This document shows, piece by piece, positions 10,879 through 21,304 of a DNA stretch of 64,000 bases. The stretch's first letter is position 1. Every line of letters starts with the position of its first letter. The DNA lies in assembly GCA_009829735.1 (NCBI GenBank), contig CM020618.1, forward strand, positions 5,268,882 through 5,332,881. Reading direction: 5' to 3'. The position numbers were made by a program, and so were the translations under genes. The notes under the pieces are model-generated. The model searched no databases. It saw only the letters and a program-made list of their open reading frames with translations, and was not told where the DNA came from. This stretch comes from Pyropia yezoensis (taxonomy: Eukaryota > Rhodophyta > Bangiophyceae > Bangiales > Bangiaceae).

Positions 10879-13800
10879 TTACAAAGAGTCTTCCTCGCTT
10901 TCAGCACCATCCATAGCTCTTGTCCCTTGCGCAGCGAAGCAGTTCACAAAAAATCTTGCAGCGCAGAGCTCCTCGCTTGTGTTTGGCACCTCGTCCGGCA
11001 TGACTGTGATCCCGTGCCGTGTGCTGAGGTCCTCCCAGTCATGCTCCACTACCAGGTAGCTGACGATGTCCTGCTGCCTCAGTACATCCAGGGAAGCAGC
11101 GTTCCCACCATGGGTGACGTCCCACCGCAGGCGCTCGCACCCGTACTGCGTCAGCACGCAACCAGGGTCGGCTGCGGCTTTCGTTGCTCGTCGTACCATC
11201 AGTCGCTGCCACGTACCCGTGCGGTTGCACAGGACCAGGGCAGCTTGCCCAACCCGTAGCTCTCTTTCTTCCGCCCGATAGCGGACCCAGTCGAACCATG
11301 ATGATCCGTGAAAACACGGAGACGCCCGGATGGTGTACTGCGACCTACCGTGTAGTACAGGCGCAGAACCGAAGTACATACTGGAACGGGGACAAACCAT
11401 GACGGTGTCCTCACAGCCAAGTGCGCTCGCGAGACCCGGAAGGTTGCGACCGGCAGCCAGCCAGGCGACCGACCGCTTCCTAGTGTATCGGTGCCGCACC
11501 CGGCGACCTCCACCACGTGGTTGGCGGGGCATGCTTCGTGGAGGGGGCGATCGCGACTCGGCGCCGCCGTCGTCGCTTCTTTCCGAGCACCGGGAGTCAT
11601 CGTCCTCCTCCAGGAGGGCGGCGTGCACCTGCTCGTTGACGATCAGCTGCTCAACAAACTGGTCCCTTCTCTTGTTTGTAGTTCGGTATGCCGCCTTCAC
11701 AGCTTTGTGAAGCGACTCGTTAAACGCACTGTCGCCGTCAAACACGTTACCTCCTAGGCGAGACTCGTCCAGTAAGTGTGCCGACACGCGATGGAGCTTA
11801 GTCGTATGAGCAGGACCCAGTACAGGCTGGAAGTGGTCACCCACCCACTCGTGTGCCTTCTTTGCCAGTAGAGCAGCCTCATTCAAGGTGACGCCTTGAC
11901 TGCCGGGGCCACTTGCAGCGAAAAGAGAGTTGGTCAGCGCGACCAACTCACAGACGCACTGCAATACTGCGCGGTGCTCGTCGCCTTCACCAACAGGACA
12001 GACGACGCCCGCTACAGCAAACGGCAGGTACGGCAAGGCACGACGGTGCTCACTCCCAGTAAGGGTTGCCTGCTTGACCGTCTCGAGGACGAAGTGCCCT
12101 GGGTAGACGTAAGGAACACGCAGGCGGCGCGATGCGTACTTGAAGCGTAGATTCATGGCTCGCTCTGTGTTGGTGACGCTGTCGAACCGCGCGCGCCCTC
12201 CTTCGCCTGCTACTCTTCTCAGCGTCACTGGTACGCTGTTGGCGACCTTCCCTATTTACACCGGTGTCCATCACCTGGGAGATGAATTGGCAGAGCGCAG
12301 AGCATAGGCACAGTACAGAAACACGTCCAGCATAAACCGGTCAGTACGTCACCCATGTACAGGGTCATACTGAGCACGAAGCAAAAACATGGAGCACGGT
12401 GCACCCCAGTAGCGATGAGGGACACGTTCTCGAGGCAACGTACATGTAAGCAGTCAAACCCAGGTAGACGGTACAGCATGCGTGGGCCATTGCCGAGGCC
12501 GGCCCAGGACGCTAAAGCGGGTACAGTGCTGTTGAGACTGTGCTCCAGCTCCACCTCGGCTCGCCTCGCATGCGACCCCCAGTACGTCCCCATCATGGAA
12601 TTGCGCAGCTGAGCCCCAACAGTCTCGTCGACATCGCGAGCCGGGGCCGTCGCACCGGCTGCCGAGCATGAGTCGTCCCGTGACACCTTGCATGGTGTAC
12701 ATGGGTAAAGACAGCTAGCTGCCTTGAGGCACATTACCGCCCGCTCTTCTGGCTGGTCACAGACGTACAGGAGCACCCGAGGAGACATCCGTACGCGGCC
12801 GCCGTCAGAAAGATCCATCCACGCCCCTTTGTGGCTGGCCTGGATTGAAGTACGAAAAGTCAGGTGCAGTACACGTTGCAGTAGCTCCGCCCGCACCTCT
12901 TGCCCCTTTCGAGTCTCCAGGAACTTTCCCGCCACCTGAGGGATGTAGGCGATGGTGACCCAGCTCTTTTCGGAACTACTGGTATTCAGCACACGCATGC
13001 GCAGAGGGTACGCAGACACTGCGCCGCTGCTGGACAGCACCGTTGCATCCGAGTAGACATGGAGTGCAAGGACGCGGGTACCGGTCCGCATGGTACCAAG
13101 GACGTGTGCCTTCTGCTCCTTGTACATCTCCCCATCCCACGGACCCCGCAGTAATGACGGCTGGGCCCCCTCAGTACCGTTGTCCATCTCGGGCGCGTCG
13201 GCGGGGGGAGTGTCCCAGCACATGTCTTGAGGATCAGTACGCATCAGCTCGTCTTGGGCAGCGGCTAAAGCGTCACGGAAGCACACTGCGTACTTGCGCC
13301 CGTCCACAGTCAATGTCACCCTCTGCCAATTCAATGGGGCGATGAGAGCGCGCTTGAAGCGCCGTACTGCAGCAATGAACCGGTTCGGGGAGCGAAACGT
13401 TTCCGTGAACGGCGCCCTGGCAGCGCCGGTGGCCGCCTCCACCATCCTCGTGTACGCGTACTGCCTCTTCAGGCCCTTTTGAGACAGCCCGAAACCGTTG
13501 CTGGCAGTACACGCATTCACGAAGACGTGCCACAGGCCATCCTTGGTCCAAGGCGTCCTACCTTCGGAGCCGCCTCCCCCGCCAGGCGGAACACAGAAAG
13601 CAGTCGTGGCGCGCGCGGCATCCCCGTACCGCTCGTAAAGGTTGTAGACCTGAGTACACAGGTCACGGTCACGGCTCAGAGCCGATGCTGGCTGTGGCTC
13701 CGACCCTCGCCCTCCACCACCCGCACGAGCATCGTCGGTAGCAGACCAGGGGGAATCTCCAGCTGCAGCTGCACTGGAATATTCATCGTCCCCAGCGCCA

Positions 13801-14213
13801 GTACCGGAGTCCGTGCCGTGCGCAAGCTTCCTACCCCGCCGACGCGTTTTGCGCGGGTACCCGTGGCCAGCACGGCGGGCCCGTCGCGCGCGGTCAGACG
13901 GCGCGCGCTTCCGAGAGCTGCCTCTTTGAGGAGATTCTAAGGGGCTGGTAACTGCTCGAGACAGCTCCAGGAAAACAGGCGACTCCAGCCCAATCACATC
14001 TCTAACACGCTCCCCTGAACCTCTTCCCGCGCTGCTCTCCCGCGTGCCCTCATTCCTCGCCTCGTACTCGTCACCAGACTCAATGCAGACGGTATTGAAG
14101 GCAGGCAGGACGGGGTCACGCAGTCGGTTGTGCATTGCTCCGACATGTCGCGTCTCGCCCAATGCACTCTTCAACACACGACCGCAGCCGGGTACTCGGC
14201 ATACGACACCCAT
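10879..14213 (-). CDS. KDZ/Plavaka-like DDE transposase
   Basis: Proposed exons on the minus strand are 14213-12444 and 12246-10879, about 1045 residues. The start is the ATG giving MGVVCRVPGCG, opening a C2H2 finger (CRVPGC...H...H), as is common in Plavaka-type transposases. A long Ser/Arg/Asp-rich linker follows. The core contains HVYSDATVLSSSGAVSAYPL (first catalytic Asp region), WVTIAYIPQVAGKFLETRKG, then LLYVCDQPEE and a Cys-pair segment SCLYPCTPCKVSRDD, then FDCLH at the exon end. Exon 2 has LTGSEHRRALPYLPFAV and KLHRVSAHLLDESRLGG...FNESLHKAVKAAY. The proposed 197-bp intron (GTACGTTGCC...GGAAG) resembles the PEPCK intron in size and donor, but the acceptor is a guess. Superfamily assignment rests on motif memory; exact clade is unsure. 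No in-frame stop is seen inside the proposed exons. Confidence 0.72.
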
Positions 14214-15039
14214 GATCCAACCCCGCGGACGCGACCACGACCGAGTGCAGTGAGGTGACCGCGAAGCGCAGAGAACGTCGGGGCGAAGAGGACGACGACG
14301 GTCCCAGATACCCGGCGGACCAGTACCACGGGGCGTCCGATTGAACCAGGTTCGTTTTCGAACTTTTTGAATTGAAAGTAGCCCAGGTTCACGCCTTCCT
14401 CGAAGGCGGCTTACTGGCTGGCACACGAGGAGGCACCGTGCTGACGCGATTGGACACGCGACGATACGCTGTGCGCCACGCAGATGTCCCCAAAGTCTGG
14501 CACCCTCTGCGGCAACCCCAGAAATCAGGACTCTTGGTGGGGTCTGCCTCACCGCGCGCCACGCCGAGCGGGCCCTGTACTGGCCCATTCCTCTGTGTTG
14601 CAGCCCGGATTTGCCCACGTACCGGGCCACCAGGCGGGCAACCAGGTGGGCCCCGCGCCGGTGCAGGATGATGCACCCTTCCAAGGGGGTGCTGTGGTCC
14701 ACCCGCTGGTAGACCCTGGGTGCTGTCCGCGACACAGGGCGCCGCCCGTGACAGCTCTCGCGGGCCGGCGTGCAGTACTGCCTTGTGCTAGCTCGAGAGC
14801 CACCTCTTCTTGGCCCGCCCCACCGCGCCATCTCCCCTCGTCCTCCCCCCCCCCCTCCCCCTCATAACCACCCCCCCCCTCACGCCCCCGCTGCCAACCA
14901 CTGCCCTCCTCCTCCCCCCCTCCCCCCCCCCCCCCCCCCCCCGCCCGCCCTCCATTTTTCCTTCCCTCTCTCCCGCCGCCGCGCCCTCCCGTACCGTCTT
15001 GCCGCGTTTGCGTGGCCGTTCGCACGCCGCGTTGCAGGC

Positions 15040-17475
15040 ATGAGCGCGCGTCAGGCCGAGTACGGTCGTCGCATGAGGAGCTCAGTGCCGTACGTACCGC
15101 CCGCACTGGGGCCAGCGATCGCTAGCTCCGTCAGGAACACAGCCGGTGGGCGGGCCGCTGGAGGCGCGCCCGCTGGTGGCGCCGGCGGCAACGCCACCTA
15201 CCCCGCCCCTGACGGCGACGCAGCCGGTCACGCCGTTGTCGGCGACGCGATTGGGCGCGTCGTCGTCGGCGGCGCGACCGGCCGCGCCGGGGACAACGCC
15301 GCGACCGACGACACCGGCGACGCCGAGCATCCTCGTCCTACGCGCGATCCCCTCGCGTCTCTATCTACCGAGCTGCACCCGGACGCAAGCACCACCCCGT
15401 GGGCCGTCGATCGGATGTCGGTCGTGGCGGCTGCTCCCGCAACCTGCTCTTGCGGGGCAAGAGCGACTCGTCCCGGGAGAGCCTCACCTCACGTGGGAGA
15501 GTCGGGTGCGACCGGCACGGCAGGCGGCGCGATCGGCACGGCCGCCACGACGGGCAGTACGACGGGTGGTGACGCCAGCACGGCGGTAGGTGCCGCAAGC
15601 ACGGTCGGTGCCGCCAGCACGGCAAGCGGTGCCGCCAGCCCGTTCGGTGGCGCCAGCACGGCGAGCGGTGCCGGCAGCATCGTCGCTGCTGCCAGTAAGG
15701 TCGGTGCCGCCAGTACGATCGGCGCCGCCAGCACGGCGGGTGGTGCCGGCAGCACGGTCGCTGCCGCAAGCACGGTGGGTGCCGCCAGTACGATCGGCGC
15801 CACCAGGACGGCGGGCGGTACCGGCAGCATGGTCGGTGCCGCCAGCACGGCGGGCGGTGCCGGCAGCGCGGTCGCTGCTGTCAGTGAGTTCGGTACCGCC
15901 AGTACGATCGGCGCCGCCAGCACGGCGGACGGTGCCAGCAGCACGGTTGCTGCCGCAAGCACGGTCGGTGCCGCCACCACGGCGGGCTGTGCCGCCAGGC
16001 CGATCGATGCCGCCAGCATGACGGGCGGTGCCGGCAGCACGGAGGGAGCAGCCAGCACGGTCGGTTCCGCCAGGACGGCCGGCGGTGCGAGCTGCCCGGT
16101 CGGTGCCCCCAGCACAGCGGGCGGTGCCGGCAGCACGGTCCGTGCCGCCAGTACGGACGGGGCCGGCAGCACGGCAGGCGGTGTTGCCCGCACGGCGGGC
16201 GGTGCCGCCAGCACTGCGGACGGTGCCGGCAGCACGGTGGCTGCCGAAAGCACGGTCGATGCCGCGGGCACCGCGGGCGGTGCCGCCAGCACGGCGGACG
16301 GTGCCGGCAGCACGGTGGCTGCCGCAAGCACGGTCGGTGCCGCGGGCACCGCGGGCGGTGCCGCCAGCACGGCGGGCGGTGCCGCCAGCACGGTCGGGGC
16401 CGCCAGCACGACAGGAGGTGTTGCCCGTACGGCGGGCGGTGCCGCCAGCACGGCGGACGGTGCCGGCAGCATGGTGGCTTCCGCAAGCACGGTCGGTGCC
16501 GCCACCACGGCGGGCTGTGCCGCCAGGCCGATCGATGCCGCCAGCATGACGGGCGGTGCCAGCAGCACGGACGGAGCAGCCAGCACGGTCGGTTCCGCCA
16601 GGACGGCCGGCGGTACGAGCTGCCCGGTCGGTGCCACCGGCACAGCGGGCGGTGCCGGCAGCACGGTCCGTGCCGCCAGTACGGACGGGGCCGGCAGCAC
16701 GGCAGGCGGTGTTGCCCGCACGGCGGGCGGTGCCAGCAGCACGGCGGGCTGTGCAGGCAGCACGGCGTGTGGTGCCGCCAGCACGGCGGACGGTGCCGCC
16801 AGCACGGCGGGCGGTGCCGCCTGTACGGCGAGCGGTGCCGCCAGCACGGCGGGCGGTGCCGCCAGCACGGCGGGTGGTGCCGCCAGCACGGTCGGGGCCG
16901 CCAGCACGGCGGGTGGCGCCGCCAGCACGGCGGGTGGTGCCGCCAGCACGGCGGGTGGTGCCGCCATCACGGTCGGGGCCGCCAGCACGGCGGACGGTGC
17001 CGCCAGCACGGTCGGGGCCACCAGCACGGCGGGCGGTGCCGCCAGCACGGCGGGCGGTGCCGCCAGCACGGCGGGCGGTGCCGTCAGCACGGCGGGCGGG
17101 GCCGCCAGCACGGTCGGGGCCGCCAGCACGGAGTCCGGCGTGGTCAGCGCAGCGGATGTCGCCGGCGGCGCGGCCTGCAACGGAGCGGAAGTGGCCGCGG
17201 TCGGTTCTGCGGCGGGCGTTGTCGGCGCGTCGTTTGGAACGGTCCCTGCGGCGGGGGGTCTGGTTAGTGAGGTGGGGGAGGTATTGGACCAGGCCAACGA
17301 AGCTGTTGAGATGGTGGACGTGGAGCGCATGACACGGGCGAAAAAGCGCATTCGCTTTGTTCCTGGTCTGCAGCAAGCATACGTTCTCCTCGCGGGCATG
17401 TGCCTTGTGGTATGGGGTGCGATCCTCCAGTGGCGTGGTGGGTCCGTGCGTGAGACTCCGTATGAGCCGTCCTGA
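15040..17475 (+). CDS. low-complexity Ala/Gly/Ser/Thr repeat protein
   Basis: The ORF of 811 residues starts with ATG after GTTGCAGGC and begins MSARQAEYGRRMRSSV. The centre (about 15590-17130) is a tandem array of 6-7-residue units such as AGGAAST and VGAAST. The last 90 residues are ordinary sequence: an acidic helix-like part (VSEVGEVLDQANEAVEMVDVE), a basic RAKKRIRF, and a hydrophobic AYVLLAGMCLVVWGAILQ that could be a membrane anchor. The opposite strand is also open over the array (Ala/Pro/Val), so the coding strand is judged from the non-repeat ends. It lies divergent from the transposase and may be cargo of the same element. No family is recognised. Confidence 0.42.
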   Translation: MSARQAEYGRRMRSSVPYVPPALGPAIASSVRNTAGGRAAGGAPAGGAGGNATYPAPDGDAAGHAVVGDAIGRVVVGGATGRAGDNAATDDTGDAEHPRPTRDPLASLSTELHPDASTTPWAVDRMSVVAAAPATCSCGARATRPGRASPHVGESGATGTAGGAIGTAATTGSTTGGDASTAVGAASTVGAASTASGAASPFGGASTASGAGSIVAAASKVGAASTIGAASTAGGAGSTVAAASTVGAASTIGATRTAGGTGSMVGAASTAGGAGSAVAAVSEFGTASTIGAASTADGASSTVAAASTVGAATTAGCAARPIDAASMTGGAGSTEGAASTVGSARTAGGASCPVGAPSTAGGAGSTVRAASTDGAGSTAGGVARTAGGAASTADGAGSTVAAESTVDAAGTAGGAASTADGAGSTVAAASTVGAAGTAGGAASTAGGAASTVGAASTTGGVARTAGGAASTADGAGSMVASASTVGAATTAGCAARPIDAASMTGGASSTDGAASTVGSARTAGGTSCPVGATGTAGGAGSTVRAASTDGAGSTAGGVARTAGGASSTAGCAGSTACGAASTADGAASTAGGAACTASGAASTAGGAASTAGGAASTVGAASTAGGAASTAGGAASTAGGAAITVGAASTADGAASTVGATSTAGGAASTAGGAASTAGGAVSTAGGAASTVGAASTESGVVSAADVAGGAACNGAEVAAVGSAAGVVGASFGTVPAAGGLVSEVGEVLDQANEAVEMVDVERMTRAKKRIRFVPGLQQAYVLLAGMCLVVWGAILQWRGGSVRETPYEPS
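15590..17130 (+). repeat. GC-rich tandem array inside the ORF
   Basis: There are tens of units of 18-21 bp of the type GGCGGTGCCGCCAGCACG. A long higher-order segment recurs: the block around 15960-16200 and that around 16490-16730 share GGGCTGTGCCGCCAGGCCG and the following 200 bp almost unchanged. This suggests recent unequal exchange. Confidence 0.8.
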
Positions 17476-17694
17476 CATGTTGTGCTGCCGTACTGCCCCT
17501 GGTGTTATGTGTATGTTCTTTTTGTGCTTCTGTTCACCACCGTACTGGGACTAATGTCCTCTTTTCGTTTGCTTCTTTGTCGCGCACACCTTTCTCACAG
17601 TCAATCCAAGCTCTCGTTTTCCTGGCCCGGACGCAAGCTTCCCTCTGATGGCTCCGGCTTGACCGAGCGCACGGGTCCGGCTGCCAGTACTGCT

Positions 17695-20253
17695 ATGGGC
17701 TCTGATTTACCACCCCCCGCCACCACTACGCGAAAGAGGGTGCGTGAGCAGCTGACTGTTGCCGCAGCCAGGCAGCTAGGCAATGACCTGGTCTGGCGAG
17801 TGGCCGGCAAGGACGTTCCCGTCGCACCCCCGCCCTGGAGCGTGGCGGATGCGAGCGCCAACTCTGGGCTTTGCGCGCACATCTCCGCTCACAATAGCTA
17901 TGTCGCGGCTGCGGCTGCCCGCGAGGCAGTGGAGGCCATCGCGGCAGCGGTGGAGGGCACGGACGCACCACCCACTGAGCGGCAGAGAAAGTCGTCGGCC
18001 ACGGCGTCGGCTCGTCGCCCCACCACTTCGCGACGCAGCAACGCGGATGGTATCAGTACGACACCAAAGCGCAAGGATGTCTCTACTGCCGACGTCGGTG
18101 AAGCTGATGGAGCGCGGTCAGGCGAGGAGGAGCAGGCCAGGGCAGCCGACGCCCCCGCGGATGCCGTGGTGAATGTGGCAGGCCCCGCAGCAGCACCCAA
18201 GGACGACTACGTTGTGCCAACAGCGTGGCACAAGACGCTACCGCGCGTCAGTAAGAACAAGACACCGGCGGGCGAGCGGCGGCCCAGTATACAGGCGCTG
18301 CGCAGCTGCTTGACAAAGAAGACGCACCGTGAACTACTGGCGCCCAGTACGAATGACGCGGTGTATCTACCACGCTCATCTCACCTGTCGTTTTTCCGGG
18401 AGGTGGTCATGTCGGCAGCCAAGGTCAACGCCGAGGAGGCGGACAACCTTTTAAAGTCTACATTTGAAGTCCCGGCTGCCAGCAGGAACGACAAGCCGAG
18501 CACGAAGGAGCTCAAGCCGTGGCTGGGGAAGGCGCTGAACAACGTCCACTTCAACCTGCGCAAGAGCATCATCAAGGCGTGGTCGGCGGCAGTGGACTAC
18601 AACGGCACGAAGGAGCAGGCTCTTTCGTACCTGAAGGGGCGTGGCTATCTCAAGGGCCCTGTGGGTCGTCGCGGGTTTGTGGCGGCATTTATGGCGGCGG
18701 TTGCGCAGTGCTCGGGAGACCCGGACGAGCACACCTTCCCAGACGGACCGGATAACGTGCTTCTGAATGCCGTACTGGTCACGCTGGCGTTTGTCCTCAG
18801 CAAGGTGAGCCGGTGGGAGGCGGTTTTGTACTGGGTGTCGGTCTAATCGCGCTGTCGCATGCTGCGAGCTTGTACTGACTATTTACTTCTGTCTCATTGC
18901 CGCGCTGCTTGTATGTTGCCTCGTGTACTGTACAGCATTTTTGTTTTTTTTTGCGTCGCTGTGGACCGTGCGGATGGCGTGCAGGTGCGCATGGGTCTGG
19001 AAGCTGACTGCATGGACCTGCTGCCTAGTGGCAAGCGTGCTAGCGAGACGATTTTGCACGGCGGGGTGCTGGTAGCTGGACGCAAGGTGTGGGCTGAGGA
19101 GCTCACATGCCTTCATGTCTACGTGGACGAGGCGGGCGACCACTGGGCGAGGCTGTTCAAAACCAATCAAGACGAGGACAACAGGGCAACTATCACCTCC
19201 CCCCCCCCACCAGTTACCCCCCGCTACACCCTTCCGGTTCACATAGACGCGCTGACCGACAATGAGCCCGTCTCCGACGCGGAGCTTCAAGCCCTCAAAG
19301 TGATGGTGCAGGAGTGGGTGGAGGCAAGGAAGTCCGTGGCGGAGGTGGTCGACTTGGACGCGGACGATGAGCCCCCTGCCGGCAACGAGGATGGGGCAGG
19401 GGGTGGGGGTCGTCGTACCGGCGCGCAGCCGGCCGCCGGCACCGGTGGCGGCCCTCCACCGGCCGTTCGTACTGGAGCGCAGCAGGACGCCGGCACCGGC
19501 GGCCGCTCCTCGCATGTGGGTGGCGGCGGCACCGGTGTGCCGGCGGCGGGGGTCGGCGGCGGCGGCAGGGGCGGCCCGCCGACGGTCGGGGGCGACGGTC
19601 GCGGCAGCGGCAGCGGCGTGCCGGCTTCCGGGGTGGGAGGCAGCGGCAGCAGCGGCCCGCCAGGGGCGGGGGTGGGCGGCAGCAGCAGCGGCAGCGGCGC
19701 GCCGGAGGGGGGGATGGGCGGCAGCGGCAGCGGCGGCGCCGCGCCGGAGGGGGGGATGGGCGGCAGCGGCAGCAGCGGCCCGCCGGGGGTAGGGGTGGGC
19801 GGCAGCAGCAGCGGCAGCGGCGCGCCAGAGGGGGGTATTGGCGGCAGCAGCAGCGGCGGCGGCGCGCCGGAGGGGGGGGTGGGCGGCAGCGTCAGCGGCA
19901 GCGGCATGCCGACGGTGGGGGCGAACTGTCACCGGTGCGGCTGCGGGTCGGCAGTGGGGGTGGGCGGCGGCGGCAGTGACGGCCCTCCGGCGGTCGGCGC
20001 CGGCGGGGAGGGCGGTGGTCGCGCGCTGGACGTGGGCGTAGGCGGCAGCGTGGGGCGCAGCCCTCCTGCACCGCCTCCTGATCGCCACCCTCTGTCTCAG
20101 GCGCCATCGGACGACGAGATTCAGCTGGTGCGGCGACGCAAGCAGCCGCTGTGGAGCCGGCGGCGCTCGTCGGGTAAGCGCGCTCGCGGGGGGAGTCTGG
20201 ACTCGGACTCTCAGTTTTCTGCGGGGGACCTGGACGACAGCGCGTCGTCTTAG
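17695..20253 (+). CDS. unknown two-exon protein with Gly/Ser-rich tail
   Basis: Proposed exons 17695-18804 and 18985-20253 give about 792 residues. The intron (AAG/GTGAGC...GTGCAG, 180 bp) is in phase 0 and joins two long open frames cleanly. The chosen ATG gives MGSDLPPPATTTRKRVREQL; the frame is open upstream, with another ATG at 17554. Residues about 190-470 are the only globular-looking part (SHLSFFREVVMSAAKV, KPWLGKALNNVHFNLRKSII, GPVGRRGFVAAFMAAVAQCS, then after the intron VRMGLEADCMDLLPSG and WAEELTCLHVYVDEAGD). Then come Gly/Ser/Pro repeats (19500-20060) and a basic RRRKQPLWSRRRSSGKRARG near the end that could be a nuclear signal. No family is recognised. Its place inside the CAGTAC-rich block suggests transposon cargo. 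Confidence 0.5.
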
Positions 20254-20488
20254 TGCCATTTGCGCTGGCGGGCTTTGCTTTTTTCTTTTCTTTGCTTCTT
20301 ATTTTTTTCCTGTGTTTTTCTTTTACTTCTTCGTCTTGCCTCTGGGGGTGCACTGGACTAGGTGAGGGGGGTTAGGGGTGCGAGGGACGATGTGAGGGGG
20401 GTGAGAGGCGTGAGGGACGAGGCGGTCGGGGCGGTGGGGTGGGGGCACCGAGAGGGGTGAGCATCCGGGTCGGGGTGCCCGTCCGCGT

Positions 20489-20795
20489 GCCCCTGGAGGT
20501 GCCCCTGGAGGTGCCCCTGGAGGTGCCCCTGGAGATGCCCCTGGAGGTGCCCCAGGAGGTGCCCCTGGAGGTGCCCCTGGAGGTGCCCCTGCGGGTGCCC
20601 CTGGAGGTGCCCCTGGAGGTGCCCCTGGAGGTGCCCCTGGAGGTGCCCCTGGAGGTGCCCCTGGAGGTGCCCCTGGAGGTGCCCCTGGAGGTGCCCCTGG
20701 AGGTGCCCCTGGACCTGGAGGTGCCCGTAGCGGTGCCCGTGGAGGTGCCCCTGGAGGTGCCTCTAGAGGTGCCCCTAGAGGTGCCCCCGGGGATC
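20489..20795. repeat. 12-bp minisatellite
   Basis: About 25 tandem copies of GGTGCCCCTGGA occur with few variants. All six frames are open, giving GAPG, VPLE or APPG repeats, so the long ORFs here carry no coding evidence. It lies near the right edge of the candidate transposon. Confidence 0.9.
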
Positions 20796-21266
20796 CAGAA
20801 ATAGCTTTTTTTTTCTGCAACGTACTGCACGCAGACTGCGGAGCGTACCCGCGAGAGCCCGGTCGGATACCCCGGTACCAGAACGAGCCCCAGCGCAGTG
20901 CGTATCAGCACCGCTGTGCTCAACGTAGACAACAAACGGCTGGACACGCTCCGTGACAGGGAGTAGACACGCTCTGGGCTGGAGGCGGTCGATAAGTAGC
21001 TGGATACAACTCCTTCCGGGGTCACAGCCTGGTCGTCTGTCGCGCTTGGGGGGTGCGCCATGTGCACACACACCCTCACAGAGCGGTCGTGGGCGCAGTG
21101 GATGCGCGTGCTGCCTAAAACCGTGCGAATATGGGCCTGTACTGAATTGGGTAGACACTGGGGAAAACACGTACTGCCAGAGCGATGCACACGTGCGAAT
21201 ATGTGTACTGCGGGTCATTTCACCCCAAATGAAATGAATCTAGGTCGGGGGGTGGTCACGGCCCCA
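20796..21266. other. right subterminal sequence of the candidate transposon
   Basis: No gene is seen. GTACTG occurs at about 20822, 21118, 21170 and 21206, continuing the hexamer enrichment up to the inverted repeat. Confidence 0.4.
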
Positions 21267-21304
21267 GTAAGCCCCAGTACGAGTGGTACGTTTTCCCGAC
21301 GATG
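21267..21304 (-). repeat. right 38-bp inverted repeat
   Basis: This is the reverse complement of 9117-9154 with two mismatches. Read on minus it can encode IVGKTYHSYW and the left copy reads IVGETYHSYW, so an alternative is that both derive from a coding repeat. Confidence 0.6.

Larger units (their letters stand above)
9117..21304. mobile_element. candidate 12.2-kb KDZ/Plavaka-like DNA transposon
   Basis: The segment is bounded by near-identical 38-bp inverted repeats (36 of 38 match) and contains a KDZ-type transposase, two divergently oriented low-complexity genes and minisatellites close to each edge. I counted about 44 copies of CAGTAC/GTACTG inside it, against 3 in the first 9.1 kb and none between 21.3 and 25.3 kb. 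The hexamer is also part of the inverted repeats. I found no matching 8-bp target-site duplication immediately outside the repeats, so the true ends may lie slightly further out, or one end may be decayed. Treating it as one element is an inference from these combined signals. Confidence 0.5.

Noticed and set aside
10155-10916. His- and Pro-rich ORF through the minisatellite
   Set aside because: The 118-bp period is not a multiple of three, so copies are read in different frames; not a selected protein.
15484-17478. Long minus-strand Ala/Pro/Val and Arg/Gly ORFs over the tandem array
   Set aside because: They mirror an array open in all frames. Only the plus frame has ordinary sequence at both ends.
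20323-20820. Collagen-like APPG or GAPG ORFs
   Set aside because: A pure 12-bp minisatellite leaves every frame open, and there is no non-repeat domain.
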